From an uncultured Algibacter sp. (GTDB lineage: Bacteria; Bacteroidota; Bacteroidia; Flavobacteriales; Flavobacteriaceae): a stretch of 64,000 bases of DNA. The notes below the pieces were generated by a model. It ran no database searches, was not told the DNA's origin, and worked only from the letters and a program-made list of their open reading frames with translations. Within the stretch, counting starts at the first letter, position 1; each line of letters opens with the position of its first letter. The translations under genes were made by a program, and so were the position numbers. Location: contig NZ_CANLZX010000009.1 in assembly GCF_947495675.1 (NCBI RefSeq), positions 62,001 through 126,000 of the forward strand. The letters run 5' to 3'. Shown one piece after another: positions 9,425 to 16,167 of the stretch.

Positions 9425-9458
9425 GTATTTTGTCGAAATAATATGTATTTTGTCGAAA
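9425..9458 (+). repeat. Tandem 14-bp motif in the leader of the small-protein locus
   Basis: The sequence GTATTTTGTCGAAA occurs twice, at 9425-9438 and 9445-9458, with a 20-bp period, just upstream of the first small ORF. Two-turn spacing is what a dimeric regulator would need, so this may be an operator. Each copy also holds TATTTTG, one base short of a -7 box, so alternative promoters are possible. Confidence 0.5.
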
Positions 9459-9476
9459 ATTTAAACCCCGTTGCCT

Positions 9477-9653
9477 ATGTTATTAACAATTACTCTAACT
9501 CTTTTTGGACTTGTAATCATCAATTTATTTCTTTTGAAATTTAGTTGTAACAAAACTGTTAAAACAAATAAAATTGATAAAAAACCAATTGTTTTAAGAA
9601 CAAGAATAGACATTACTTCTACACAACAGAGGTTAGCTCCTACAGGAAGTTAA
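9477..9653 (+). CDS. Small membrane protein ending LAPTGS, copy 1
   Basis: A 58-residue protein: one N-terminal membrane helix (residues 1-20, MLLTITLTLFGLVIINLFLL), a conserved KFSCNKT just after it, a short basic stretch with KKPI, and the C-terminus LAPTGS. A TTG at 9471 would add two residues, but the start is fixed at ATG 9477 because the downstream paralogue has the same length and begins with the same MLLTI. The two copies match at about 35 of 58 positions without a gap. Conservation is concentrated in the membrane-proximal Cys and the last six residues. I do not recognise the family; a bitopic or processed peptide is possible. Confidence 0.65.
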   Translation: MLLTITLTLFGLVIINLFLLKFSCNKTVKTNKIDKKPIVLRTRIDITSTQQRLAPTGS

Positions 9654-9682
9654 TTTTAAGTTTTGTGACTATATTTATATTT

Positions 9683-9712
9683 AAGTGTCAAATAATAAAC
9701 CTTTTGACACTT
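9683..9712 (+). promoter_or_regulatory. Perfect 10-bp hairpin between the two small genes
   Basis: AAGTGTCAAA (9683-9692) pairs perfectly with TTTGACACTT (9703-9712) around a 10-base loop. It ends five bases before the ATG of the second small gene, so in RNA it would cover the ribosome-binding region. It may be a terminator for gene 1, a translational attenuator for gene 2, or a protein-binding palindrome. The T run after it is weak. Confidence 0.65.
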
Positions 9713-9717
9713 TATAT

Positions 9718-9894
9718 ATGTTACTTACAATTATTTTAATGCTATTTATTCTTATTGCTGTTAATCTATTATTGCTAAAATTTAGCTGTAATAAAACAAC
9801 TAACGCGAATAAGAATAACAAAAAGCCAATTATCTTAAAAACACTTAATAACACAGAACTTAATCAAATACCTCTAGCTCCAACAGGAAGTTAA
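9718..9894 (+). CDS. Small membrane protein ending LAPTGS, copy 2
   Basis: A 58-residue paralogue of the upstream gene, aligned without gaps: N-terminal helix MLLTIILMLFILIAVNLLLL, then KFSCNKT, KKPI and the C-terminus LAPTGS. A GTG at 9685 would extend it by 11 residues, but that GTG lies inside the left hairpin arm, and the paralogue supports the ATG at 9718. Middle residues diverge freely while the two ends are kept, which argues for selection on the helix, the Cys and the tail. Function unknown; see the findings for ways it could act. Confidence 0.65.
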   Translation: MLLTIILMLFILIAVNLLLLKFSCNKTTNANKNNKKPIILKTLNNTELNQIPLAPTGS

Positions 9895-9912
9895 TTTTTT
9901 TTGTTTTGAAAA

Positions 9913-9943
9913 ACACAAAAGTGACTTTTAAAACATTTTGTGT
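9913..9943 (+). terminator. Hairpin downstream of the second small gene
   Basis: ACACAAAA (9913-9920) pairs with TTTTGTGT (9936-9943); the loop holds part of a second small palindrome, AAAAGT-G-ACTTTT (9917-9929). It lies 19 bases beyond the stop. The T tract is poor, so termination is only a guess. Confidence 0.4.
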
Positions 9944-9963
9944 CTAAATTAAAAAACCTACTA

Positions 9964-10059
9964 ATGCTAGACATACTATATATTGCGTTTCTTTTTGCTT
10001 CAATATTTTTGGCTTTGTTTATGCTATTGCATATTCAAGTTAGAAATAAAAAACATTAA
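9964..10059 (+). CDS. 31-residue single-helix membrane peptide
   Basis: ATG at 9964 opens a 31-codon frame, MLDILYIAFLFASIFLALFM followed by LLHIQVRNKKH, i.e. one membrane helix and a short basic tail. It follows the two LAPTGS genes on the same strand by 69 bases and ends nine bases before the stop of ung on the other strand. It lacks the SCNKT and LAPTGS features, so it is not a third paralogue. Its size makes the call uncertain, but the composition and position fit a small membrane gene. Confidence 0.35.
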   Translation: MLDILYIAFLFASIFLALFMLLHIQVRNKKH

Positions 10060-10068
10060 AAATTATTT

Positions 10069-10734
10069 CTACCAGTTAATGGTGTTTAAATTATTTTCTT
10101 TCAAATATTTATTTGTATCAATAAAATGATTATTACCAAACCAATAACCTCTATTGGCACTTAATGGTGATGGATGTCCCGAAGATAAAACATAATGCTT
10201 TTTAGTATCTATTAATTTTATTTTCTTCTTAGCATAGCCTCCCCAAAGTAAAAACACAATATTTTCTTTTTTATCACTAATTGATTTTATTACAGAATCT
10301 GTAAAAATTTCCCAACCTTTTTTTTGATGGCTTCCTGCGTTATGTGCTCTAACTGTTAATGTTGCATTTAATAACAAGACCCCTTGATTTGCCCAACGTT
10401 TTAAATTTCCGCTTTCTGGATAATTTACACCTAAACTTGATTCAATTTCTTTAAAAATATTTTTTAGTGAAGGAGGATGTGCTATACCATCGTTTACAGA
10501 AAAACATAATCCATTAGCTTGTCCATAATCATGGTATGGGTCCTGACCAATAATAACAACTTTTACATCTTTAAAATGACAATTGTTAAATGCATTAAAA
10601 ATTTCATTTTCAGGAGGAAAACAAGTATGCTTCTTATAATCGGATTTTACAAAACGCAATAAATCCAAAAAATAAGATTTACTAAATTCTGCTTCTAAAA
10701 AAGGTTTCCAACTTAGATGAATATCAACGTTCAT
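10069..10734 (-). CDS. ung: Uracil-DNA glycosylase, family 1
   Basis: Removes uracil from DNA to start base-excision repair. Both family-1 signatures are intact: the water-activating loop VVIIGQDPYHDYGQANGLCFS and the DNA-intercalation loop GHPSPLSANRGYWFG. I start at the ATG at 10734 (MNVDIHLSWKPFL), the usual Ung beginning; an ATG two codons earlier at 10740 is equally readable. Length about 221 residues is normal. It is a single leftward gene, divergent from the carrier gene at 10801. Confidence 0.97.
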   Translation of the reverse strand: MNVDIHLSWKPFLEAEFSKSYFLDLLRFVKSDYKKHTCFPPENEIFNAFNNCHFKDVKVVIIGQDPYHDYGQANGLCFSVNDGIAHPPSLKNIFKEIESSLGVNYPESGNLKRWANQGVLLLNATLTVRAHNAGSHQKKGWEIFTDSVIKSISDKKENIVFLLWGGYAKKKIKLIDTKKHYVLSSGHPSPLSANRGYWFGNNHFIDTNKYLKENNLNTINW

Positions 10735-10800
10735 TATCATTAAAAAATTAAATTAATACTAAAATAGCACTATCTTTATTCTTAATAAAAATAAATTTCA

Positions 10801-12294
10801 TTGAAAACTATAAAATTCCCAACCGCTCAAACTATATTAATTATTATAGCTGGTCTACTAGCTCTTTTAACGTGGATAGTTCCTTCAGGAAAATACGACT
10901 CTTTATCATACAATAAGCTTGAAAATACCTTTACAAAAACAAGTTTAAGTGAATCTACTAAAATTGATGCTACACAAGAAAATTTAGATTTACTAGAAAT
11001 TAAAATTCCATTAGAAAAATTTACAAACGGAGATATCTGGAAACCTATTAGTATTCCTAATACATACAAACAAGTAGAAGCTAAACCGCAAGGCGTTATT
11101 GCTTTTATTAAATCTCCTATTAAAGGGATTATTGAAGGTGCCGATATTATTTTTTTAGTATTAATTATTGGTGGTCTTATTGGCATTATAAATTACACCA
11201 ATGCTTTTGATGCTGGTATTTCATGGCTTGCAAAAACTTTAAAAGGTTATGAATATGTTCTCATTATACTTGTTACTACTTTAGTTGCCATAGGCGGTAC
11301 TACATTTGGCTTAGCTGAAGAAACTATTGCCTTCTACCCTATTCTCATTCCCATATTTTTAGCGGCTAAATACGATGCCATGGTGCCATTAGCATCTATT
11401 TATATTGGCTCGTCAATTGGTACAATGTGCTCTACAACCAATCCATTTAGCTCAATTATAGCATCGGATGCTGCTGGCATTAACTGGACTTCAGGAATTA
11501 CAGGACGATTTATAATGCTAAGTTTAGGAACATTAATTTGTATTTTATACATAATTAGGTATGCACAGCGTGTAAAAAAAGACCCTACCAAATCAATAAT
11601 TTACAACCAAAAAGAAGCCATAGAACAACATTTTGGTAGCACTACAAATGATTCTTTAAAACTTACTTTTCGTTTACGCCTTATACTTATTATTTTTATT
11701 TTATGCTTTATTATAATGATTTATGGCGTTTCTCAATTAGAATGGTGGTTTTTAGAAATGACCGTAGTCTTTTTATTAGGAGCCATTGCCATAGGAATTA
11801 TTGGGAAAATTAAAGAACACACTTTTGTAGATGTTTTTGTTAAAGGTGCTGGAGAATTATTAGGTGTCGCTATAATTATTGGGATAGCTAGAGGTGTAAC
11901 TATATTAATGAATGATGGGCAAATTAGTGATACCCTCTTATATTATGCTAGTAATGCTACCAACGGTATGAATAAAGGTGTCTTTATTAATGCGATGTTA
12001 TATATTTATGGTGGTTTATCGTTTTTTATTCCTTCATCTTCTGGTATGGCTGTTTTAACTATGCCAATAATGTCTCCTTTAGCCGATGGTGTAGGGATTG
12101 GAAGAGAAATGATAGTAAACGCTTATCAATATGGAATGGGATTGTTTGCATTTATAAACCCCACAGGTTTAATTTTAGCATCTTTAGCTATTGTTAAAGT
12201 GGGCTATAATAAATGGCTTAAATTTATAATGCCATTAGTTTTTATTTTACTTGTATTCACAATGGCTGTATTAACAATATCTGTATATTTATAA
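10801..12294 (+). CDS. YfcC-family membrane carrier (C4-dicarboxylate/arginine-type superfamily)
   Basis: A 497-residue inner-membrane transporter with about 12 hydrophobic segments, the opening TAQTILIIIAGLLALLTWIVPSGKYD, and family-like loops GTTFGLAEETIAFYPILIPI, GSSIGTMCSTTNPFSSIIAS and SFFIPSSSGMAVLTMPIMSPLADG. These are typical of the YfcC/DcuC-related carriers. The substrate is not readable from the sequence; amino acids or carboxylates are the usual guesses. The start is a TTG at 10801 preceded by an A-rich stretch. It is alone on its strand and converges with holA, the two stops being only three bases apart. Confidence 0.88.
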   Translation: MKTIKFPTAQTILIIIAGLLALLTWIVPSGKYDSLSYNKLENTFTKTSLSESTKIDATQENLDLLEIKIPLEKFTNGDIWKPISIPNTYKQVEAKPQGVIAFIKSPIKGIIEGADIIFLVLIIGGLIGIINYTNAFDAGISWLAKTLKGYEYVLIILVTTLVAIGGTTFGLAEETIAFYPILIPIFLAAKYDAMVPLASIYIGSSIGTMCSTTNPFSSIIASDAAGINWTSGITGRFIMLSLGTLICILYIIRYAQRVKKDPTKSIIYNQKEAIEQHFGSTTNDSLKLTFRLRLILIIFILCFIIMIYGVSQLEWWFLEMTVVFLLGAIAIGIIGKIKEHTFVDVFVKGAGELLGVAIIIGIARGVTILMNDGQISDTLLYYASNATNGMNKGVFINAMLYIYGGLSFFIPSSSGMAVLTMPIMSPLADGVGIGREMIVNAYQYGMGLFAFINPTGLILASLAIVKVGYNKWLKFIMPLVFILLVFTMAVLTISVYL

Positions 12295-12297
12295 AAA

Positions 12298-13302
12298 TTA
12301 AGATAAAATTTTAACCATTAATTCTCTTAATAAATCCCCTTGTGGCACAGCGTTAGAGCCAACACCTTTACTTTTAACATCAAACTCCCTTAAGGTAGAA
12401 ACAACAGCACTTACTTTACGCATCGGGAAATTTCTAGCTGCAGTAATATAATCGTTTACAAAATAAGGGTTAACTCTTAATGCCGAAGCAACACTTCTAG
12501 GAGATTTGTCATTTAAGCCATGAAAATGAAGTAGTTGAGAAAAAAAACTAAATAATAAAGACACCGTAACAACCATAGGATTGTCTTTAGGATTATCAGC
12601 AAAATAATTAACTATTTTGTACGCTTTTATAGTATTACGTTCACCAATAGCCTTACGTAATTCAAAATTATTATAATCTTTACTAATACCTATATTTTCT
12701 TCAATATGATCTGGAGAAATTTGTGTACCCTTAGGTAAAATAATTTGAAGCTTCTCTAATTCGTTATTAATTTTACTTAAATCTGTTCCTAAAAATTCTA
12801 CGAGCATTTGCGCTGCTTTAGGCGAAATAGTATATTTTTTGGGAGATAAAACACGACGAATCCAATCGGCTACTTGGTTTTCATAAAGCTTTTTACTTTC
12901 GTAAACCACACCTGTTTTTTTAAGTGTTTTATATAAAGCCTTTCGTTTATCAATTTTTTTATATTTATAATTAACTACAAGAACCGTTGTTGGTTGTGGG
13001 TTTTCGGCATATTTGGCTAATTTCTCTATAGATCGAGATAAATCTTGAGCTTCCTTAACTATAACTACTTGGTATTCGGCCATCATAGGGTAACGCTTTG
13101 CATTACCTACAATATCATCAATAGTAACATCTCGTCCATACAGAACCATTTGATTAAAACCACGCTCTTCTTCTGCTAAAACATGTTTTTCAATAAAATC
13201 AGAAATTTTATCAATATAATAAGCCTCTTCTCCCATTAAAAAATAAATAGGCTTAAGCTTTTTGTTTTTAATATCTGTAACTAATTGTTTGACTTCGTCC
13301 AA
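12298..13302 (-). CDS. holA: DNA polymerase III delta subunit HolA
   Basis: The clamp-loader delta subunit that opens the sliding clamp. The 334-residue protein has the delta layout: N-terminal nucleotide-fold domain with LKPIYFLMGEEAYYIDKI, a middle part with VVIVKEAQDL and TTVLVVNYKYKKIDKRK, and an all-alpha C-terminal domain (LGTDLSKINNELEKL, and ...HFHGLNDKSPRSVASALRV). As in other delta subunits, there is no ATPase Walker A. It is divergent from the HsdR-N gene, a neighbour pair often seen in flavobacteria. Confidence 0.93.
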   Translation of the reverse strand: MDEVKQLVTDIKNKKLKPIYFLMGEEAYYIDKISDFIEKHVLAEEERGFNQMVLYGRDVTIDDIVGNAKRYPMMAEYQVVIVKEAQDLSRSIEKLAKYAENPQPTTVLVVNYKYKKIDKRKALYKTLKKTGVVYESKKLYENQVADWIRRVLSPKKYTISPKAAQMLVEFLGTDLSKINNELEKLQIILPKGTQISPDHIEENIGISKDYNNFELRKAIGERNTIKAYKIVNYFADNPKDNPMVVTVSLLFSFFSQLLHFHGLNDKSPRSVASALRVNPYFVNDYITAARNFPMRKVSAVVSTLREFDVKSKGVGSNAVPQGDLLRELMVKILS

Positions 13303-13351
13303 ATTGTAATAAAAATTTCTATAAAAATCACTTCAAGTGACATTATAATGA

Positions 13352-13359
13352 TAAATTTG
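13352..13359 (+). promoter_or_regulatory. Putative -7 element of the HsdR-N/glycosyltransferase pair
   Basis: TAAATTTG matches TAnnTTTG, four bases before the GTG at 13364. If used, transcription would start at or just after the proposed start codon, implying a leaderless message or a start further downstream. No strong -33 is visible. Confidence 0.35.
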
Positions 13360-13363
13360 CGTA

Positions 13364-13810
13364 GTGCAAAATTTGAATTTCCACACATATAACTTCCGAT
13401 TCAAAAATAGCGAAAATAAAGTTTCTATTTTTGATCCTATACGCAAAAAATTTATCGTACTTCAACCAGAAGAATGGGTACGCCAACATTGCATTCAATT
13501 TCTTATTCAAGAAAAAGGGTATCCTAAATCTTTAATTAATGTAGAAAAAGAATTGATTATAAATTCATTAAAAAAACGCTACGATATTGTGGTGTATAAT
13601 ACCGATGGGAGTATTTATTTAATTGTGGAATGCAAAGCACCTAAAATAAAAATAGACCAACATAGTTTTGATCAAATAGCACGTTATAATTTAAAGTTAA
13701 ATGCTACTTACTTAATGGTAACCAATGGTTTAAATCATTATTATTGTCAAATGGACTTTGATAAAGAACGCTATATTTTTTTAAAAGAAATACCCGATTA
13801 TAATAAATGA
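13364..13810 (+). CDS. HsdR N-terminal (PD-(D/E)XK) domain protein
   Basis: A 148-residue stand-alone nuclease-fold protein related to the N-terminal domain of type I restriction HsdR subunits. The PD-(D/E)XK core is readable as KKRYDIVVYNTDGSIYLIVE followed by CKAP (about 71-94): aspartate in RYDIVVY, then the E-x-K strand VECKAP. No helicase motor is present and no HsdM/HsdS genes are nearby, so it is not a restriction enzyme by itself. The start is a GTG; no ATG is available near the N-terminus. Its stop overlaps the ATG of the glycosyltransferase (ATGA), so the two are coupled. Confidence 0.85.
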   Translation: MQNLNFHTYNFRFKNSENKVSIFDPIRKKFIVLQPEEWVRQHCIQFLIQEKGYPKSLINVEKELIINSLKKRYDIVVYNTDGSIYLIVECKAPKIKIDQHSFDQIARYNLKLNATYLMVTNGLNHYYCQMDFDKERYIFLKEIPDYNK

Positions 13811-14796
13811 AATTAGCAGTTGTTATATTAAATTGGAACGGAAAAAAGCTCTTAAAACAGTTTTTGCCATCTGTGATTCAACACTCAAAAGGTGCCGATA
13901 TTTATATTGCAGATAACGCATCAACTGATGATTCAATAACGTTTATAAAAACCAATTACCCAACTATTAAAATCATACAAAACAAAAATAATGGTGGTTA
14001 TGCTAAAGGTTATAACGATGCCCTAAAAATGGTAGATGCCGATATTTTTTGTTTATTAAATAGTGATGTAGAAGTGACACAAAATTGGCTAAACCCAGTA
14101 ATAGAAACTTTTAAAGAACATAAAAACACAGCAATCATTCAACCCAAGATATTAGATTATAATAAAAAAGAATATTTTGAGTATGCAGGCGCTGCAGGCG
14201 GGTTTATTGATAAATACGGTTACCCTTATTGCAGAGGAAGAATTTTTGATACTTTAGAAAAAGATTTAGGGCAATATAATGATACCACCGAAATTTTTTG
14301 GGCCACAGGAGCTTGTTTATTTATTAAAAGCAACATATTTAATACCTTAAATGGTTTTGACGAACATTTTTTTGCGCACATGGAAGAAATAGATTTATGC
14401 TGGCGAGCAAAAAACTTAGGGTATTCTATTAAATATGTTGGCAAATCTAAAGTGTATCATGTTGGAGGTGCCACACTAAAAAACACAAATCCTAAAAAAA
14501 CTTACTTAAATTTTAGAAATAGCCTTATCACATTAACTAAAAATGCCAATGGTTTTGTACCAGGAAAACTATTAATTCGTTTAATTTTAGATGGTGTTGC
14601 AGCCATTAAATTCTTAATAGAATTAAAACCCAAACACACTTTTGCCATACTAAAAGGTCATTTTAGTTACTACTATCAATTAAAGCGGGTTTTATCACAA
14701 AGAAAGCTTATAAAAAATAAAATAAAATACTATTCTAGAACATCCATTGTGTTTGATTATTTCGTAAATAAAAAAACTGAATACAAAAGTTTATAA
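13807..14796 (+). CDS. Family 2 glycosyltransferase
   Basis: A 329-residue GT-A fold enzyme. The opening KLAVVILNWNGKKLLKQFLP, the nucleotide-sugar loop IADNASTDDS, the region NGGYAKGYNDALK and the metal-binding FCLLNSDVEV are classic for GT2; EIFWATGACLFIKSNIF and DEHFFAHMEEIDLCWR supply the catalytic region and the ED base typical of rhamnosyltransferase-like members. The C-terminal 60 residues are basic and may lie on the membrane. Substrate unknown. It overlaps the HsdR-N gene by four bases, an association that looks conserved in flavobacteria rather than functional. Confidence 0.92.
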   Translation: MKLAVVILNWNGKKLLKQFLPSVIQHSKGADIYIADNASTDDSITFIKTNYPTIKIIQNKNNGGYAKGYNDALKMVDADIFCLLNSDVEVTQNWLNPVIETFKEHKNTAIIQPKILDYNKKEYFEYAGAAGGFIDKYGYPYCRGRIFDTLEKDLGQYNDTTEIFWATGACLFIKSNIFNTLNGFDEHFFAHMEEIDLCWRAKNLGYSIKYVGKSKVYHVGGATLKNTNPKKTYLNFRNSLITLTKNANGFVPGKLLIRLILDGVAAIKFLIELKPKHTFAILKGHFSYYYQLKRVLSQRKLIKNKIKYYSRTSIVFDYFVNKKTEYKSL

Positions 14797-14845
14797 CTCG
14801 TTAGTAAAAGTTTTGTTAAAATGTTAAAAACGACCGATTTTTATA

Positions 14846-14853
14846 TATTTTTG
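14846..14853 (+). promoter_or_regulatory. Putative -7 element of the OmpA-family gene
   Basis: TATTTTTG matches TAnnTTTG, 38 bases before the ATG at 14892. The -33 region (ATGTTAAAA) has no clean TTG at 19-20 bp. Confidence 0.45.
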
Positions 14854-14891
14854 TACATGTATATATAGAATATTAATCCTTAATAATAATC

Positions 14892-15755
14892 ATGAAGAAA
14901 ATTTTATTACTTAGTGTATCTGCAATGCTTTTACTAAGTTCTTGTGTGTCAAAAAAATTGTTCACAGATCTTGAAGCAAAACAAAAAGAAACTCAAGACT
15001 TACTTAATTCTGCAACAGTAAAATTAAATGCTTGTTTAGAAGACAGAGCTTCTGCTACTGCTCGTGTTGAGGCTATGAAAGATCAACTTGAAGATTTAAA
15101 AAAGAATAACAATGCTTTAATTAAAAGTTCTCAAGACTTAACAGAACTTACATCTAAAGGTGCAACTAACCTAGAAAAGTCTTTAGAAACTCTAAAAGAA
15201 AGAGATTTAAAAATTACACGTTTACAAGATGCTATATCTAGAAAAGATAGTGTTACTCTAGCTTTAGTTACTAGTTTAAAGCGTGAAGTTGGAATTAATG
15301 ATCCAGATATTGAAGTAAATGTTGAAAAAGGTGTGGTATTTATATCTATTGCAGATAAATTATTATTCCAATCAGGAAGTTACAATGTAACTTCGGCAGC
15401 AAAAGGTGTTTTAGCAAAAGTAGCTAAAGTAATAAACAGCAAGCCAGATTTCGAAGCTATGATAGAAGGTCACACAGACAGCCAATCTTACAGCAAAGGC
15501 GTGTTAATTGATAACTGGGACTTAAGTGTAAAACGTTCTACATCTATTATTAGAGTATTACAAGAGTTAGATGTTAATCCAGGACAATTAATCGCTGCTG
15601 GTCGTAGTTCTTACGTGCCATTAGCAGATAATGATACTGCTGCAAACAGAGCTAAAAACAGACGTACACGTGTGGTTATACTTCCAAAAATCGATCAGTT
15701 TTACGACATGATTGAAAAAGAAATGAAAAATTTAGAAGCTGGAGGTACTAACTAA
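14892..15755 (+). CDS. OmpA-family outer-membrane lipoprotein
   Basis: A 287-residue lipoprotein: signal with lipobox LLSSC (Cys18), a coiled-coil region rich in Glu, Lys and Leu (about 25-130), and a C-terminal OmpA/MotB peptidoglycan-binding domain. The domain shows the diaminopimelate-contacting features MIEGHTDSQSY, SVKRSTSIIRVLQEL, and NRAKNRRTRVVILPK. It probably tethers the outer membrane to peptidoglycan. It is a single gene with its own -7 box and a strong terminator 22 bp downstream. Confidence 0.93.
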   Translation: MKKILLLSVSAMLLLSSCVSKKLFTDLEAKQKETQDLLNSATVKLNACLEDRASATARVEAMKDQLEDLKKNNNALIKSSQDLTELTSKGATNLEKSLETLKERDLKITRLQDAISRKDSVTLALVTSLKREVGINDPDIEVNVEKGVVFISIADKLLFQSGSYNVTSAAKGVLAKVAKVINSKPDFEAMIEGHTDSQSYSKGVLIDNWDLSVKRSTSIIRVLQELDVNPGQLIAAGRSSYVPLADNDTAANRAKNRRTRVVILPKIDQFYDMIEKEMKNLEAGGTN

Positions 15756-15777
15756 TTACTTTCAATATAAAATTTAA

Positions 15778-15806
15778 AAGCTCAACCAAAAGGTTGGGCT
15801 TTTTTT
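15778..15806 (+). terminator. Intrinsic terminator of the OmpA-family gene
   Basis: AGCTCAACC pairs with GGTTGGGCT around an AAAA loop and runs into a T tract. Copy R1a of the G+C-rich repeat starts immediately behind it. Confidence 0.9.
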
Positions 15807-15808
15807 AT

Positions 15809-15895
15809 GGCGTTACCACAAGGGGCAGGCTTTCACTACTCGCTTCCTCCTGCGTCGGCGAGCTCAAACATGCCGTTCAATCCTTAACGCGGGCT
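15809..15895 (+). repeat. G+C-rich intergenic repeat R1, copy a
   Basis: An approximately 87-bp block, clearly richer in G and C than its surroundings, that starts GGCGTTACC and ends near CCTTAACGCG. It shares the order of short blocks with copies at 20792-20884 (inverted) and 40657-40750: GGCGTTACC, CAAGGGG, GGGCT or AGGCT, then a variable middle, then ATCC-TAACGCG. This is the most diverged of the three copies. The small open frame across it (15794-15994) is not a gene. From about 15900 to 15985 I see nothing. Confidence 0.7.
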
Positions 15896-15985
15896 TTAGT
15901 ACTTCTTATAAAAAATAAAGCTAAAATGTATAACCAGCATACAGAGCATCCCTACTATTGTTGGCCATCCTTAGACAGCCAAAAA

Positions 15986-16141
15986 AAATTATAAATTAAA
16001 TGCGTTTGTTATTATAGTTGTAATAGTTTTTTGAATTTTGGTTTCGCTTAATGTTTTTGCTTGACTATGTCAGAAAAATTAGCTAACTTCGTTTAGCGTC
16101 GTATATAAAACATTGATATCGTTTTTATTACCACCTTAGTT
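15986..16141 (+). repeat. Promoter-bearing repeat R2, copy a
   Basis: About 150 bp nearly identical to 18191-18338 (copy b), from AAATTATAAATTAAATGCG through TTTTGAATTTTGGTTTCGC, TTGACT-TGTCAGAAAAATTAG and TTCGTTTA-CGTCG to ACC-CCT-AGTT. It lies directly upstream of the serine hydrolase gene, in the same orientation. The leader hairpin is more decayed here than in copies b and c. Because copies a and b are direct repeats 2.2 kb apart, they bracket the hydrolase gene. Confidence 0.85.
16061..16091 (+). promoter_or_regulatory. Promoter inside R2 copy a (serine hydrolase)
   Basis: TTG at 16061-16063, a 20-bp spacer, and TAACTTCG at 16084-16091 match the flavobacterial -33/-7 layout with one mismatch in the -7 box (TAnnTTTG). 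The same arrangement, with the same spacing and the same TTCG, occurs in the other two R2 copies. Confidence 0.6.
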
Positions 16142-16167
16142 CTTAAAAATCACTAAACCAAAAAATT

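Noticed and set aside
9400..9441. A 13-codon frame (MNILFTKNCILSK) in the leader of the small-protein locus
   Set aside because: Too short to support by composition, and it overlaps the first tandem motif; it could be a leader peptide but there is no positive evidence.
9648..9653. LAPTG at the C-terminus of both small proteins as a sortase sorting signal (class E sortases use LAXTG)
   Set aside because: A sorting signal needs a membrane helix and basic tail after the motif; here the helix is N-terminal and only one residue follows. Sortase wall anchoring is also not expected in a flavobacterium.
14226..14444. Antisense open frame within the glycosyltransferase gene (and similar shadows in most genes)
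   Set aside because: The overlapping frame shows no family motif or codon pattern, whereas the plus-strand frame carries all GT2 signatures; AT-rich coding DNA often yields such shadows.
15794..15994. A 66-codon open frame starting in the OmpA terminator
   Set aside because: It runs across repeat R1a, starts inside the terminator stem region and has a composition unlike the neighbouring proteins; the frame exists because the repeat is G+C-rich.
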